Translations under genes and position numbers: made by a program
Shown here: one piece after another, positions 36,676 through 47,089 of the stretch
How the letters are laid out: the number at the start of each line of letters is the position of its first letter
How positions within the stretch are numbered: position 1 is the first letter of the stretch
Notes under the pieces: generated by a model
Databases searched by the model: none
Told to the model about the DNA's origin: nothing
The model's input: only the letters and a program-made list of their open reading frames with translations
From: Pedobacter sp. PLR
Lineage (GTDB): Bacteria > Bacteroidota > Bacteroidia > Sphingobacteriales > Sphingobacteriaceae
Length of the DNA: 64,000 bases
Assembly (NCBI RefSeq): GCF_026239675.1
Contig: NZ_JAPIVQ010000002.1
Coordinates: 496,001-560,000, forward strand
Direction: 5' to 3'

Positions 36676-37491
36676 ATGTCTGTAAATAAAGAAGTAAAAC
36701 GGATCACGACCCATATTTTGCAAGCAATGAAGCAAAATGGTGAAAAGATCGCGATGTTAACTGCTTATGACTACTCTATGGCAACCATCCTTGATGATGC
36801 TGGTTTAGATGTTTTACTGGTTGGAGATTCAGCTTCCAACGTAATGGCAGGCCATGAGACAACCTTGCCAATTACTTTAGATCAGATGATCTATCACGCG
36901 CAATCGGTGGTTAGAGGTGCTTCACGTGCTTTAGTAGTAGTGGATCTTCCTTTTGGTTCTTACCAGGGGAATTCTAAAGAAGCCTTGATTTCTGCCATTA
37001 GAATTATGAAAGAATCCGGCGCTCATGCCGTGAAAATGGAAGGTGGAACGGAGATCGTAGAATCAGTACAAAGAATTATTACTGCAGGAATTCCTGTTAT
37101 GGGACACTTAGGTTTAACTCCTCAGTCGATATATAAGTTTGGTACTTACACGGTAAGAGCCAAAGATGAAGCGGAAGCATTGAAATTGAAAACAGACGCG
37201 CTTGCCTTACAGGAAGCCGGTTGTTTTGCAGTTGTACTGGAGAAAATCCCTGCGAAATTGGGTAAAGAGGTGTCAGAATCTTTAATTATCCCGACGATAG
37301 GAATTGGAGCCGGTCCGGATTGCGACGGACAGGTATTGGTCGTAAATGACATGATTGGTTTAACAAAAGGTTTCAAACCTCGTTTCTTACGCCAGTATGT
37401 GAACCTTTACGATGGTATTTTAAATGCCGCACAATCTTATATTAAAGATGTGAAGTCTAGTGATTTCCCGAACGAAAAAGAGCAATATTAA
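36676..37491 (+). CDS. panB: 3-methyl-2-oxobutanoate hydroxymethyltransferase
   Basis: 271 residues. The PanB signatures are clear: [48 protein letters not shown] and [18 protein letters not shown]. It transfers a hydroxymethyl group from methylene-tetrahydrofolate to ketoisovalerate, the first step to pantothenate and CoA. The RluA-family gene follows after 57 bases and may share its transcript. Confidence 0.95.
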   Translation: MSVNKEVKRITTHILQAMKQNGEKIAMLTAYDYSMATILDDAGLDVLLVGDSASNVMAGHETTLPITLDQMIYHAQSVVRGASRALVVVDLPFGSYQGNSKEALISAIRIMKESGAHAVKMEGGTEIVESVQRIITAGIPVMGHLGLTPQSIYKFGTYTVRAKDEAEALKLKTDALALQEAGCFAVVLEKIPAKLGKEVSESLIIPTIGIGAGPDCDGQVLVVNDMIGLTKGFKPRFLRQYVNLYDGILNAAQSYIKDVKSSDFPNEKEQY

Positions 37492-37548
37492 GTTTATCGC
37501 AGTATTAAAGTTTTATAAGCAGGGCTCTAACAAGCCCCACAACTACAG

Positions 37549-38235
37549 ATGCCAATAACAGCAAAAGATATACTTTATGAAGACAACCACCTGATCGCGA
37601 TTTGTAAGCGTGCAGGTGATATTGTACAGGTAGATGAAACAGGGGATGAGCCCCTGGATGAAAAGGTAAAAAAATACCTTGCCAAAACCTATAACAAACC
37701 CAATACTGCGTTTTTGGGCGTAGTACATCGTTTAGACCGTCCGGTAAGTGGCGTAATTTTATTCGCAAAAACGAGTAAAGCGCTGGAACGGATGAACGCG
37801 GTTTTCAAAAATAGAGAGGTAAAGAAAACCTATTGGGCAGTGGTGAGAAATATGCCGGCTAAACCTTCGGGCACATTGGTACATTGGCTGGTAAAGAATC
37901 CACAGAAGAACGTGGTGACGCCGCATAATGTAGAAGTACCGGGTAGTCAGCGGGCCGAATTGAGCTATCGCCTGATCGGAGAACTGAACGGTTATTACCT
38001 GATCGAGGTAGACCCGCTTACGGGAAGATCGCATCAGATCAGGGTACAACTTTCAACTTTAGGATGTCCGATAGTAGGGGATAACAAATATGGTTACCCA
38101 AGAGGAAGCAGAAAAGGCAGTATTTGTCTTCATGCCCGCCGCCTTCAGTTTATCCACCCGGTGAAAAAAGAACCGGTAAACATTTTCGCAAAGCTTCCGG
38201 TGGATGGCTTCTGGGAGAAGTTTGAAAATATGTAA
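37549..38235 (+). CDS. RluA-family RNA pseudouridine synthase
   Basis: 228 residues. The catalytic motif HRLDRPVSG places the nucleophile at Asp63; DPLTGRSHQIRVQLSTLG and the C-terminal LHARRLQF segment follow. The N-terminal S4 domain of RluD-type enzymes is missing, so it is the short RluA/TruC-like form. The target uridine, in rRNA or tRNA, cannot be read from the sequence. Confidence 0.9.
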   Translation: MPITAKDILYEDNHLIAICKRAGDIVQVDETGDEPLDEKVKKYLAKTYNKPNTAFLGVVHRLDRPVSGVILFAKTSKALERMNAVFKNREVKKTYWAVVRNMPAKPSGTLVHWLVKNPQKNVVTPHNVEVPGSQRAELSYRLIGELNGYYLIEVDPLTGRSHQIRVQLSTLGCPIVGDNKYGYPRGSRKGSICLHARRLQFIHPVKKEPVNIFAKLPVDGFWEKFENM

Positions 38236-38255
38236 GCTGGTCATTCAGCGATTTT

Positions 38256-38305
38256 AAACCCCAATAAGATATTTTCCTGTTCAGGAGCTCTTATTGGGTT
38301 TTTTT
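38256..38305. terminator. Terminator between convergent genes
   Basis: AACCCCAATAAGA pairs with TCTTATTGGGTT around a ~20-base loop, followed by T7, and with an A/T-rich left flank. It ends the panB-pseudouridine synthase transcript. Confidence 0.75.
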
Positions 38306-38310
38306 AGGGG

Positions 38311-38799
38311 TTATTTACAAGGTATAGGGCTAAATACGACGTTATGATCGAACTTCAGGCTGCCCCGGTGTTCAAAGATGACTTTCCCTTTCTCTTCTTT
38401 CACAGGACCATAGCCTTCGTAAAATTTGCCATCCTTTTTAAGGAGCACCAATTCCCTGACAGACCTTAATCCTTCCGAGTCAAAAGTGTAATCTGCGATT
38501 AGGGTGTCGCCTTTCATTTCTCCGGAAAGTGTCCCTTTATTGGCGTCTTTTTCATAAATACGATAGTTCAGAAATCCGGTGATTTCTTCCCCGTTGATGC
38601 GCAATTGCATGCTGGCGGTATCTTTATTTTTAACATATTGATAACAGGTGATAGAATGTTCAGGACGCTCATTTGCGGGACTAAAAGTAGTATCTAACGC
38701 AATCATTGAAGAATCCGTTGCTTTCTTTTCTGCCTGATTACTGGTACAGGAAGCCATTATAACGGCCAATCCTGCAAATAGTAAAAGATGCTTGTTCAT
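38311..38799 (-). CDS. Uncharacterised lipoprotein
   Basis: 162 residues with a lipoprotein signal (MNKHLLLFAGLAVIMASC, lipid on Cys18). The mature part is predicted beta-rich (SMQLRINGEEITGFLNYRIYEKD... GTLSGEMKGDTLIADYTFDSEG), a pattern seen in several small Bacteroidota lipoproteins of unknown function. It ends before a terminator and is upstream of nothing on its strand, so it stands alone. Confidence 0.7.
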   Translation of the reverse strand: MNKHLLLFAGLAVIMASCTSNQAEKKATDSSMIALDTTFSPANERPEHSITCYQYVKNKDTASMQLRINGEEITGFLNYRIYEKDANKGTLSGEMKGDTLIADYTFDSEGLRSVRELVLLKKDGKFYEGYGPVKEEKGKVIFEHRGSLKFDHNVVFSPIPCK

Positions 38800-38942
38800 T
38801 GTTTTTTGAATTGATTCGGGTAGGAGACTGCAATTGGCCTGCCAAAAAACAGGGTAAACAGAAAGAGGGCGACCATAATTAAATGATGCACCCTCCCCTC
38901 AACTGTTTCTATTGTTGTGTTGGCCACAGACCAACCAAAGTA

Positions 38943-40370
38943 TTATTTAGCTCTTGTTTTGCTGTTCCAGGTATAAGTTCCGGCAGAACCTGCGGCAAGC
39001 GTAGTGCTGACCACCTGACCATTGTATTTAATGTTGAACGTTTGCGTTTCAGGGCTGTTGTTCATCGTAACCAATACCAATTTTCCTTCTGGTGTTTGAT
39101 AAGCCACATTCTGGATTTTATCATTTTGGTTTGAAGCAATGCGTACAGAACCTGGACTTACAAATTTCGACGTATGGCCGATAGAATAGTAAGCGATGTT
39201 CTTGCTCCATGTTTTGCCATCGATGGTAATAGCGCCCAGACAGCTCGTACAGCCACCATCTGGTGTAAATGGACGGTACTGTGGATCTGCTGCCAGGTTC
39301 CACTCCAATACGGTTTTACTCCAGTTTCTTGGGGCGCCGGTCATTAAGGTAGATACATGCCATTTTAAATCTTCAGCGAAATTACCAGGACCACCTACCC
39401 ATTGCTCTGTGAAATACAGGTTTTTGTTAGGGAAGGCTTCATGCACTTTTGATAGTGCAGAAATTTGTCCGCCGTATAAATGGAATGCGGAACCATCAAT
39501 ATATTGGTTGGCTTCCGGATCATTCAGAATCGTGATCGGGTAATCCGGACGGTCTGCGTTATGGTCATAAATAATGATCTTGGTTTTGATACCCGCAGCT
39601 TTAAATACCGGACCTAAAGCCGTCTTGATGAAGTTAGCCTGATCTTGTGGCGTCATATACATGCTTGGATTGTTACCAGGATGTAATGGCTCATTTTGAA
39701 TCGTTACTGCATCGATGATGATGCCTTGTGCTTTCATCGCCTCAATATATTTTACAAAATATTTGGCATAGGCCTGATAATATTCAGGTTTTAAACTACC
39801 ACCACGGTAAGCCTGATTGTCTTTCATCCAGGTAGGCGCCGTCCATGGAGAACCCATGATCCTGAGCTTTGGATTGATGGCAATGATTTCCTTTAACATC
39901 GGAACCAGGTCTTTCATTTCTTTCTCGATAGAGAAGTTTTTCAATTCCGGGTCTGTTTGTCCGGCAGGCATTTCATTGTAAGTAAAAGTCTCCGCACTTA
40001 AATCCGAAGCCCCAACGCTTAGACGCAGGTAACTGATGCCAATGCCATTTCCTGCAGTAGAGAAAATCTCTTTTAACATCGCCTTTTTTTCTGCTGCCGG
40101 AAGTCCGTTCATCAGACTCGCGCTGCCACCGGTTAAGGTATAGCCAAAACCGTCCATGGTTTGGTAACGTTGCTGGTCATCTACCACGATATTGATGTTG
40201 TTGTTCATCGCAGTAGAAAAATGTAAAGGTGTTTTTTGCTTTTCTAACAAGGCAGAGCGGTCACCATTGGTGATCCATGATTCAACGCCTGCTGTCGCTG
40301 GTACGTCTTTTTTTGAGGCACATGAACCCAATGCCAGGGCAGCAATAACGCTTAGATTTAATAATCTCAT
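38943..40370 (-). CDS. GH30 family glycoside hydrolase, lipoprotein
   Basis: 475 residues, last gene of the glycan locus. Lipoprotein signal with Cys17 (LALGSCAS). The GH30 (beta/alpha)8 barrel follows with acid/base Glu227 (IQNEPLHPG) and nucleophile Glu322 (YFTEQWVGG), then the side beta domain fused at the end (NVAYQTPEGKLVLVTMNNS). GH30 includes beta-1,6-glucanases, glucosylceramidases and xylanases; with a neighbouring GH3 and SusC/D pair a beta-1,6-glucanase is plausible, but subfamily needs a phylogeny. Confidence 0.92.
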   Translation of the reverse strand: MRLLNLSVIAALALGSCASKKDVPATAGVESWITNGDRSALLEKQKTPLHFSTAMNNNINIVVDDQQRYQTMDGFGYTLTGGSASLMNGLPAAEKKAMLKEIFSTAGNGIGISYLRLSVGASDLSAETFTYNEMPAGQTDPELKNFSIEKEMKDLVPMLKEIIAINPKLRIMGSPWTAPTWMKDNQAYRGGSLKPEYYQAYAKYFVKYIEAMKAQGIIIDAVTIQNEPLHPGNNPSMYMTPQDQANFIKTALGPVFKAAGIKTKIIIYDHNADRPDYPITILNDPEANQYIDGSAFHLYGGQISALSKVHEAFPNKNLYFTEQWVGGPGNFAEDLKWHVSTLMTGAPRNWSKTVLEWNLAADPQYRPFTPDGGCTSCLGAITIDGKTWSKNIAYYSIGHTSKFVSPGSVRIASNQNDKIQNVAYQTPEGKLVLVTMNNSPETQTFNIKYNGQVVSTTLAAGSAGTYTWNSKTRAK

Positions 40371-40388
40371 AGACTAGTAGGATGCTTT

Positions 40389-42689
40389 TTAAGGGATGTA
40401 GTTAAAGTTGGTTTTCTGATCGGCAATCTGTAAGGTAAATTCACCTTCTTCCGTGATCGCTTTGCTTTCCGTATTGATGAAAGCAAGGTCTTCCGGCTGG
40501 ATTTTAAAAGTTACTGTTTTAGTTTCACCAGGTTTAAGGTCGATTTTTTCAAATGCTCTCAAACGTTTCACATCGGGACTAATCAAAGTCGCATATAAAT
40601 CAGAACTGAATAGCAATACGCTTTCTTTTCCGGCTACTTTACCAGTGTTGCTTACGTTTACCGTAACCGTCAGCGTTTCTCCTTTTTTCAAGGTGTTGCT
40701 GCTCAGTTTCAATTGATCGTATTTGAAAGTGGTATAACTTAAACCAGCGCCAAATACATATTGAGGATTGTAATCTGCATCATAATTGTACACACCTTCT
40801 GTGGTGCCTTTGTTTTCTGATGGTTTATGGTAGTAAGTAAACAAGGCGTTAGGGAACTGTGGATAGGTGTAAGGTAGTTTTCCTGAAGGATTAACCACGC
40901 CATATAACACATCTGCAAGGGCATCACCACCAAAGTTACCCGGAAGATAAGTTTGTACTACCGCACTCATTTTCTTTTCAAATTTACTGATTACACGAGG
41001 GCGACCTTCATTCAATACCAGGATTACTTTTTTACCGGTTGCCGCTAATTTCTGCGCCAGTTCCGTTTGTAAATCCGACAGGTATAAATCGTTCATGTTA
41101 CCCGGAGATTCCGTATAAGAGTTTTCTCCAAGACAAAGCACTATCACGTCTGCATCTTTTGCTGCAGCAATGGTTTCTTCCATTTTATCCGCGTACTCAT
41201 CATAATATTTGCCATCCATTTTATAGCTGACACCAGGGAAATAAGTTACGTTCTCTTTTCCTGCTTTATTTTGTAAAGCCTCCAGGATGGTATGATATCG
41301 GGCGGCAAATTCTTCCACCTTTTCTCCCTGCCAGGAATACGTCCATGCACCGTTTAACGTTCTCATAGAATTTGCATTCGGACCCGCAACGAGGATTTTA
41401 GTCCCCTTAGCCAATGGAAGAATGTGATCCGTGTTTTTCAATAAAGTGATGGATTCTGCTGCGGTTTGATAAGCAGCTCGCTCAAATTCTTTGCTACCAA
41501 ATTTCGGGTAGTCTTTAGGGTTTGTAGTTGGTTTCTCAAAAAGATTCAACTCATATTTTACCCATAAGATTCTTTTTACCGCATCGTCAATACGGGATTC
41601 TTTAACTTTTCCTTCTTTCACTAAAGCAAGCAGGTTATCGCAGAAAGTCTCGTAGTTATAGGCGATCATCGACATATCGATACCGGCATTAATCGCCAGC
41701 ATAATCGCTTCTTTGTCGTCTTTCGCAATGCGGTCTCTTTTGTAAAGGTTCTCAATATCTCCCCAATCCGTAACCACTAAACCTCTGAAGTTTAATTCTT
41801 CCTTCAATAATTCAGTCAGGATATGGTAATTGGCATGTACAGGGACACCGTTAATAAGGCCGGAATTGATCATGATGGTTTTTGCACCTGCATCAATTGC
41901 CGCTTTAAAAGGAGGTAAATGATACTCTCTTAAAGCCTGGTCAGAAATGAAAGCAGGCGTTCTGTCTTTTCCTGAAACGGATACCTGGTAACCCAGGAAG
42001 TGCTTAATAGAGGAAGCTACCTTTTCCGGATGAGACACCTTACCATCTTCACCTTCGTAACCTTTTACTGCGGCTACACCCAATTCTTTAATCAGGTATG
42101 GATCTTCACCAAAACTTTCCCACTGACGAGGGAAACGTGGATCTGAACCAACGTCTAATAGCGGGGCAAAGTTCCATGGAATCGAGCTTGCACGGGTTTC
42201 ATAAGCGGTAATGGAAGCACTGGTTTTTACCAATGAACGGTTAAACGTTGCCGCCTGACCAATTTGCTGCGGGAACATTGTTGCGCCTACCGTATAAGTA
42301 GCGCCATGGATTTCATCCACACCATAAATCACAGGGATTTTATTTGGCGTTTGTTTCATCGCCACATTTTGAATCTTGCTGATGATGTTATACCATACCT
42401 GTGGTGTTCTTGCTCTATTGTTTGAGGTGTTTAATACTGAACCAACATGGTATTTTACCAATACTCTCTGTAATTCCTTCTCGTCTAAGCCGAAAGGTTC
42501 ATCGCTCTCATAGCGTCCTTTTCCTTTGCCGATTACATCAAGTGTAATTTGCGCCATTTGCCCGACTTTCTCTTCAATCGTCATTTTTTTTAACAAGGCT
42601 TCTGCTTTTGCCTCGTTATTATGCTGAGCGAAGGCCGTACCGAAAGTGCTGGAAAGCAGCAACAGGGATAGGGTTCTTTTTAGTGTCAT
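40389..42689 (-). CDS. GH3 family beta-glucosidase, exported
   Basis: 766 residues with a signal peptide (cleavage near TAFAQHN at ~21). GH3 N-terminal barrel with FAPLLDVGSDPRFPRQWESFGEDPYL and SIKHFLGY, the nucleophile Asp308 in VVTDWGD, then the alpha/beta sandwich domain and a C-terminal fibronectin-III-like domain (KVAGKESVLLFSSDL). BglX-like periplasmic enzymes release glucose from the non-reducing ends of beta-gluco-oligosaccharides. It lies 50 bases after susD and 18 bases before the GH30 gene. Confidence 0.94.
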   Translation of the reverse strand: MTLKRTLSLLLLSSTFGTAFAQHNNEAKAEALLKKMTIEEKVGQMAQITLDVIGKGKGRYESDEPFGLDEKELQRVLVKYHVGSVLNTSNNRARTPQVWYNIISKIQNVAMKQTPNKIPVIYGVDEIHGATYTVGATMFPQQIGQAATFNRSLVKTSASITAYETRASSIPWNFAPLLDVGSDPRFPRQWESFGEDPYLIKELGVAAVKGYEGEDGKVSHPEKVASSIKHFLGYQVSVSGKDRTPAFISDQALREYHLPPFKAAIDAGAKTIMINSGLINGVPVHANYHILTELLKEELNFRGLVVTDWGDIENLYKRDRIAKDDKEAIMLAINAGIDMSMIAYNYETFCDNLLALVKEGKVKESRIDDAVKRILWVKYELNLFEKPTTNPKDYPKFGSKEFERAAYQTAAESITLLKNTDHILPLAKGTKILVAGPNANSMRTLNGAWTYSWQGEKVEEFAARYHTILEALQNKAGKENVTYFPGVSYKMDGKYYDEYADKMEETIAAAKDADVIVLCLGENSYTESPGNMNDLYLSDLQTELAQKLAATGKKVILVLNEGRPRVISKFEKKMSAVVQTYLPGNFGGDALADVLYGVVNPSGKLPYTYPQFPNALFTYYHKPSENKGTTEGVYNYDADYNPQYVFGAGLSYTTFKYDQLKLSSNTLKKGETLTVTVNVSNTGKVAGKESVLLFSSDLYATLISPDVKRLRAFEKIDLKPGETKTVTFKIQPEDLAFINTESKAITEEGEFTLQIADQKTNFNYIP

Positions 42690-42739
42690 TTGCGTATTTA
42701 TAAGGAAGCACTACCATGGGCAGTGCTTCCGGTAAAAAA

Positions 42740-44167
42740 CTATTTGTTGATGTTTGTATTTCTATCGATCTCTTTCTGCGACATTGGCAATAAGATCTTG
42801 TCGGCAGTAAGGTTGTAGTTTAATGAAGCGCCATTTCCGTCTTTCTGTGCGTTCATCACCGGGATTGCACGGTTAGTACGCACCAGGTCATACCAGCGGT
42901 GCCCCTCAAAAGCAAGCTCCAGACGACGTTCTTTTTCGATAGCCAAACGCATTGCTGCCTGATCTGCGGCAGGAGTAGCCCCAAGGTTTACCCTGTTTCT
43001 GATCTGCTCTACCAATGGTTTCGACTGCGCCCAACCTCCTGCACTAATTTCATTCAAAGCTTCCGCTTTCAACAAAAGGATATCTGCCAAACGAAGGATA
43101 TAGATATTGGTCTGGTCGTCATTTCTATATTTGTTGATGTATGGATATTTTGTTTTTGGCCAGAAGGTATCACTCCAGCCTTCAGTCGCCACATTCAGGA
43201 ACTTAATGCTTGAATTTTTACGAATCTGATCACCTTCTGCATCAAATGCCGCAGAAAGATCGTTGGAAGGCGTACAGAACTTTTTCCATCCTAAACCTAC
43301 AATCACACTTGGCATCCAGTTAGAGCGACGGTTAGTACCATTGCCTCCATCAAATTGCATTTCCCAGATTGATTCAGTGTTGTTTTTGTTGCTGCCGGAA
43401 AATAAGCCATCATAGCTACTGAACAGTGAGTATCCACCACCGATTACTGCATCCGCATACTGGTTTACTTTATTCCATTCAGGATTAGGCTTAGTAGCGT
43501 ATACTTTAGCCAATAAAGCATTGGCTACACCTTTAGTGACAATCCCTTTGTTAGGAGCGGTAGTTCTGGCATTGGCAAGCGCATACTCCAGGTCCTTGAT
43601 GATTTGCGCATAAACGGCATCTACACTGGATTTTGGAACCTGCATGTCTTCCAGTTTTTCCGGAGATTTCAATACAATTGGTACCGGGCCCCATAAGCGC
43701 ACCAGGTATAGATACAGGTAGGCTCTGATCCCTGCCGCTTCTCCAAGAATCTGGCTTCTTCTGTCGCCTTTATCTAATTCAGGATCCTGAATGTTCGGAA
43801 CAATGTCTAATACCTCATTCGCATTTTTGATTTGCGAATACAGCTCCGACCAGTCTCTTTCCAATACTTCATTGGTGGAAGCTACGCGGAATTCGTCCAT
43901 TTGGAACATACTTGGGTTATCACCACCCGCATAAGAGTTATCTGCGATGACATCACCGTTTAGCATGAAATCCCAGATATGGGTGTTGTTGTACATTCCT
44001 CCGTAAGCACCTGAAAGTAGCTTTTCTGCACCTTTAAGGTCTACGAAAGCCTCTTCCGGCGTCACCTGGTTGAATGGGTTCTTATCTAAAAAATCTTTCT
44101 TGCAGCTGGTCTGTAAGCCCATGGTAAGGGCTGCGGCTGCTAAAATTGAATATAATTTAATTCTCAT
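42740..44167 (-). CDS. SusD/RagB-type surface glycan-binding lipoprotein
   Basis: 475 residues. Lipobox LQTSC (Cys22) followed by KKDFLDKNPFNQVTPEEAF, the standard SusD opening. TPR-like alpha core, the central ligand-binding region, and the C-terminal LRLADILLLKAEALNEIS ... LELAFEGHRWYDLVRTN motifs are all present. It is the lid of the SusC transporter on the cell surface. It starts 12 bases after the susC stop. Confidence 0.95.
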   Translation of the reverse strand: MRIKLYSILAAAALTMGLQTSCKKDFLDKNPFNQVTPEEAFVDLKGAEKLLSGAYGGMYNNTHIWDFMLNGDVIADNSYAGGDNPSMFQMDEFRVASTNEVLERDWSELYSQIKNANEVLDIVPNIQDPELDKGDRRSQILGEAAGIRAYLYLYLVRLWGPVPIVLKSPEKLEDMQVPKSSVDAVYAQIIKDLEYALANARTTAPNKGIVTKGVANALLAKVYATKPNPEWNKVNQYADAVIGGGYSLFSSYDGLFSGSNKNNTESIWEMQFDGGNGTNRRSNWMPSVIVGLGWKKFCTPSNDLSAAFDAEGDQIRKNSSIKFLNVATEGWSDTFWPKTKYPYINKYRNDDQTNIYILRLADILLLKAEALNEISAGGWAQSKPLVEQIRNRVNLGATPAADQAAMRLAIEKERRLELAFEGHRWYDLVRTNRAIPVMNAQKDGNGASLNYNLTADKILLPMSQKEIDRNTNINK

Positions 44168-44179
44168 GTCTCTTTATTA

Positions 44180-47089
44180 TTAAAATCCAACGTTTACACC
44201 TAACAGGAAGCTTCTGCTTTGTGGGTAAGTTCCGTAATCCACGCCCATATTTGGACCGTTTGCGCCGTATTGGCTCACTTCAGGATCTAAACCTTTGTAT
44301 TTTGTGAAGGTTAGAATGTTGTAACCAGTCGCAAACACCGTAAGCTTGCTCATTTTCATGCGGCCTAAAAATGCCTCACCGAAGTTGTAAGAAAGGGTAG
44401 CTGTTTTTAAACGGAGGTAAGAAGCGTTTTCTACGAACCTGCTGGAAGTACGGCTATTGTCGGTATTTCCTTTTACTGCTCTTGGGATGTTAGTATTGGT
44501 GTTTTCTGGTGTCCAACGGTCTAATACTGCTGCGGATTGGTTTTTAGAGTCGTAAAGACCTTCTAAATCAATTCTCGAAGCATTGAACATCTGGTTACCC
44601 TGAACACCCTGGAAGAAGAGGTTTAATCCGAAGTTACCGTAGCTGAAATTGTTGGTCATTCCATAGATGAAATCAGGTTGCGCAGAGCCGATAAAGGTTC
44701 TGTCAGTTTCATCAATCTTATTGTCACCGTTTAAGTCTGCATAAGTAGCCAAACCTGTTTTCTGATCTACACCTGTATATTCGAAACCGTAGAAGCTACC
44801 CAACGGTCTGCCTTCTACTACACGCACCGCTGAAGTACGGGAGTAAATACCACCGAAATCAAGTGATGGGGTAGAAGCACCTAAACTAGTCACTTTGTTT
44901 TTGTTGAAGGAGATGTTCATGTCTGTAGACCAGCTGAATTTCTCTCTTTCGATGTTTTTAGTAGATAGTGTGAATTCCATCCCTTTGTTCTCCATCGAAC
45001 CTACATTGTAAGCTTGTTCAGCAAATCCTGAGGTTGGTGGCAACTGTACTTTGATCAACAGATCATTGGTTTTTTTCAGGTAAGCATCAGCAGTGAAAGT
45101 CACTCTGTTGTTAAACATGGTTAAATCTAAACCAATATTGCTTTGCGTAGTGGTTTCCCATGACAGGCCTGTGTTTTTCAGGTTGGTCAGGTTATAATCA
45201 CCCTGTGCATTTTCCTGATAAAGTTTTCTCCAGGCATAATCACCGATCCCTTCATCATTACCAACTTTACCCCAGCTACCTCTGATTTTTAAGTCATTAA
45301 TAGTTTTGCTGTCTTTCAAAAAGTTTTCACCGGAGATTCTCCATCCTGCGGAAGCAGAAGGAAAATAACCAAAACGTTGCTCATCACTGAAACGGGAAGA
45401 ACCATCGGCTCTGAAGTTCGCACTGAACAGGTATTTGCTGTCAAAAGCATAGGTTACTCTGGTCAGGTAAGATTGTTTTGCCCATTGTGCCCTTTGTGGT
45501 ACTTTAGGAACGATAACCGGCTTGTCGTTTTTAACACCTGTTTGTGGGTTATAGAACCTGTTTTCTTCATAATCTGTATATTGATAGTCTGAAGCTTGCA
45601 GGGTATAACCACCGGTTGCTGAAAACGCGTTTTTACCAACGTTTTTGGTATAGGTCAAAATGTTCTCATTCAACCATACATTGTCATCGGTTCGGTTATT
45701 TCTATAGATACCACCTTCCTGGCGACCGTAAGTAGTCTTGAATGCATCAAGATCGTAGTTGTAGTCGTTTTTGTTGATATTGGTACTGATGGTAGATTTG
45801 AAGATTAAATCTTTAGTAAACTTGATTTCTCCACCCAATGATCCGATAAAACGTAGGTTTTTGGTTTTATTTTTTGCACCAAAAGCCTGGGCAATCGGGT
45901 TGTCCCATCCACCAGAGTTAGGGATCGTAGTATAACTGCCGTTAGGATTGTAAATGCCAATCGTTGAAGGCGTAGTTAATGCGGATAAAATGGTACCTCC
46001 ACGTGCAACACCGGCATTGTCACTCACATCAATAGAGTTCCTTGCGGTTAATGCTGCGGTAGCGGTGAATTTTAACCAGGAAGTTGCCGCTTGTGAACCA
46101 TTGAAATTAACAGTATACCTGTCAAGTTCTGCCGGAGCTACAATTCCTTTATCACGTTGGTATCCGGTAGAAAGGTAAAAGTTTCCACCATTACCACCAC
46201 CAGATAAGGATACCTGATACTGGTTTTGTGTACCAGTACCGAAAGTTTCTTTCTGCCAGTCGGTATTGCTACCATCACCAAATGTGGTATAACCCAATTC
46301 TTTCATCAGGCCGATGTATTGATCAGCTGACAATACATCTTGCTTGCGCCAGAAATTTGAGATTCCGGTAAAAGCATTGAATTCTACTTTTACTTTGCCG
46401 GAAACCCCTTTTTTAGTTGTGATTAAAACGACACCATTCGCACCGCTTGATCCGTAAATGGCCGCTGCAGAAGCATCTTTTAATATAGTTAGGGATTCAA
46501 TGTCATTCGGGTTTAAGAAGCCTGCATTTCTGGAAGTTACCCCGTCAATTACATATAATGGACTGTTTGATGCCGTAATGGAAGTGTTTCCACGAATGCT
46601 GATCGCAATCTCTGCACCTGGTTTACCGGATTCTGCCGTTACCTGAACACCTGCCGCTCTACCTTGTACCGCTTGTAAGGGATTGGTGATGGGCTGATTT
46701 TTCAGGTCTTTGGAAGAAATAGTTGTCACCGCTGTGGTGAGGTCTTTCTTAGTAGTTGTACCGTAACCGATCACCACTACCTCATTCAATTCATTATTGT
46801 CTTCAGATAAGTTCACGTTAACAGTTGTGTTGTTGTTTACCGCCTGCTCTATAGTTTTATAACCAATAAAGGAAAAAACTAAAGTGGCATTGCCTGCAGC
46901 TGTCAGTGTGTACTTTCCGTTTCCAGCGGTCATAGCACCTTTGGTACTTCCTTTGATTTTAACAGAAACACCTGGAAGTGGCAGACCTTTTTCGTCTTTC
47001 ACCTCTCCCTTAACGTTAAGCTCCTGCGCCATACTCACAGAGATGCTACAGAGTAAGCTAAGGATAAAAAGAGTAAACTTTTTTCTCAT
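44180..47089 (-). CDS. SusC/RagA-type TonB-linked outer-membrane transporter
   Basis: 969 residues: signal peptide (~1-21), a carboxypeptidase-regulatory-like beta-sandwich (~24-100), the plug (~107-225, with NELNEVVVIGYGTTTKKDLT and IDGVTSR) and a 22-strand barrel. It imports oligosaccharides with SusD. No N-terminal signalling (STN) domain is present, so the FecI/FecR anti-sigma route does not apply; regulation must be by the upstream 7TM protein or something distant. Confidence 0.96.
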   Translation of the reverse strand: MRKKFTLFILSLLCSISVSMAQELNVKGEVKDEKGLPLPGVSVKIKGSTKGAMTAGNGKYTLTAAGNATLVFSFIGYKTIEQAVNNNTTVNVNLSEDNNELNEVVVIGYGTTTKKDLTTAVTTISSKDLKNQPITNPLQAVQGRAAGVQVTAESGKPGAEIAISIRGNTSITASNSPLYVIDGVTSRNAGFLNPNDIESLTILKDASAAAIYGSSGANGVVLITTKKGVSGKVKVEFNAFTGISNFWRKQDVLSADQYIGLMKELGYTTFGDGSNTDWQKETFGTGTQNQYQVSLSGGGNGGNFYLSTGYQRDKGIVAPAELDRYTVNFNGSQAATSWLKFTATAALTARNSIDVSDNAGVARGGTILSALTTPSTIGIYNPNGSYTTIPNSGGWDNPIAQAFGAKNKTKNLRFIGSLGGEIKFTKDLIFKSTISTNINKNDYNYDLDAFKTTYGRQEGGIYRNNRTDDNVWLNENILTYTKNVGKNAFSATGGYTLQASDYQYTDYEENRFYNPQTGVKNDKPVIVPKVPQRAQWAKQSYLTRVTYAFDSKYLFSANFRADGSSRFSDEQRFGYFPSASAGWRISGENFLKDSKTINDLKIRGSWGKVGNDEGIGDYAWRKLYQENAQGDYNLTNLKNTGLSWETTTQSNIGLDLTMFNNRVTFTADAYLKKTNDLLIKVQLPPTSGFAEQAYNVGSMENKGMEFTLSTKNIEREKFSWSTDMNISFNKNKVTSLGASTPSLDFGGIYSRTSAVRVVEGRPLGSFYGFEYTGVDQKTGLATYADLNGDNKIDETDRTFIGSAQPDFIYGMTNNFSYGNFGLNLFFQGVQGNQMFNASRIDLEGLYDSKNQSAAVLDRWTPENTNTNIPRAVKGNTDNSRTSSRFVENASYLRLKTATLSYNFGEAFLGRMKMSKLTVFATGYNILTFTKYKGLDPEVSQYGANGPNMGVDYGTYPQSRSFLLGVNVGF

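Noticed and set aside
45377..46178. Plus-strand frames inside susC
   Set aside because: Antisense shadows; susC is intact across its full length.
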